Source: a bacterium (GTDB lineage Bacteria > Verrucomicrobiota > Verrucomicrobiae > Opitutales > Opitutaceae). From it: 5,956 nt of DNA. Below the pieces are notes generated by a model. It was given only the letters and a program-made list of their open reading frames with translations. It was not told the DNA's origin and did no database searches. Position numbers and translations under genes: made by a program. Positions 5,659-5,956 of the stretch are shown one piece after another (the stretch's first letter is position 1; every line of letters starts with the position of its first letter). The stretch is taken from positions 1-5,956 of the forward strand of contig JAJXYI010000101.1 in assembly GCA_021780625.1 (NCBI GenBank), written 5' to 3'.

Positions 5659-5956
5659 ATGAGCCAATACGGTTATTTCGACGACGCCAACCGCGAGTTC
5701 GTGATCACTCGCCCCGACACTCCACTTCCGTGGCTGAACATGCTCGGGCAGGACGAATTCTTCGGCCTCTGCACGCAGACGGCCGGCGGGTATTCATTCT
5801 GGAAGGACGCGCGTCTGCGCCGCATCACGCGGTATCGCTACAACAACAACCCGATGGATAACGACGGCCGCTTCCTGTACGTGAAGCAGGGCGAGTCCAT
5901 CTGGAATCCCGGCTGGAAGCCGGTGCGTGCGGAGCTCGACTCCTACGAGTGCCGCC
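5659..5956 (+). CDS. Second GH94 family phosphorylase, N-terminal part (cut by the window end)
   Basis: The reading frame opens at ATG 5659 and has no stop before the window ends, giving 99 complete codons. It starts MSQYGYFDDANREFVITRP and continues with AGGYSFWKDARLRRITRYRYNNNPMD, GRFLYVKQ and WNPGWKPV...ELDSYECR, the N-terminal beta-sandwich of GH94 enzymes. The YRYNN and WKPV segments look closer to classical cellobiose phosphorylase than the gene upstream does. By eye, about 45% of residues match the upstream GH94 protein over this stretch, so the pair is an old duplication or two separately acquired enzymes, probably with different substrates. The catalytic Asp and phosphate-binding residues lie outside the window. 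The upstream AAACACAA has no Shine-Dalgarno motif. Co-transcription with the preceding gene across the 101-base gap is likely. Confidence 0.93.
   Translation, partial: MSQYGYFDDANREFVITRPDTPLPWLNMLGQDEFFGLCTQTAGGYSFWKDARLRRITRYRYNNNPMDNDGRFLYVKQGESIWNPGWKPVRAELDSYECR

Overview
The window is a GC-rich, densely coded bacterial segment with every supported gene on the + strand. No rRNA, tRNA, CRISPR array, integrase or transposase gene is visible. The taxonomic hint is weak. High GC, no Shine-Dalgarno motif at the five visible starts, two adjacent GH94 disaccharide phosphorylase genes and a 'CCACAGAGACACAGAG'-type intergenic repeat together suggest a Verrucomicrobia (Opitutaceae-like) chromosome. 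This is inference, not proof.

Layout: (1) 1-1017 is the C-terminal third of an RND efflux permease, broken by an apparent one-base deletion near position 478. (2) 1028-1414 encodes a small single-domain rhodanese. (3) 1415-1798 is a 384-base non-coding gap holding a strong G/C hairpin and an AT-richer, MITE-like repeat of about 144 bp. (4) 1799-2617 encodes a CnoX/YbbN-like thioredoxin-TPR protein with an intact WCGPCK active site. (5) 2670-3029 encodes a second rhodanese, paralogous to the first. (6) 3030-3172 is a leader region with two mutually exclusive hairpins. (7) 3173-5557 is a complete GH94 glycoside phosphorylase. (8) 5558-5658 is a short gap with a perfect GGGATCC hairpin. (9) 5659-5956 is the N-terminus of a second, different GH94 enzyme that runs off the window.

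Two functional themes appear. The left half looks like a thiol/sulfur-redox group: two rhodaneses flank a thioredoxin-like holdase next to an RND exporter. The right half is intracellular beta-disaccharide phosphorolysis yielding glucose-1-phosphate (or its N-acetyl analogue); neither GH94 protein has a signal peptide. The most unusual points are the rhodanese / thioredoxin-TPR / rhodanese sandwich, the frameshifted exporter, the two diverged tandem GH94 genes, and the repeat or hairpin elements in every larger gap. None of this amounts to a clearly new system on sequence alone.
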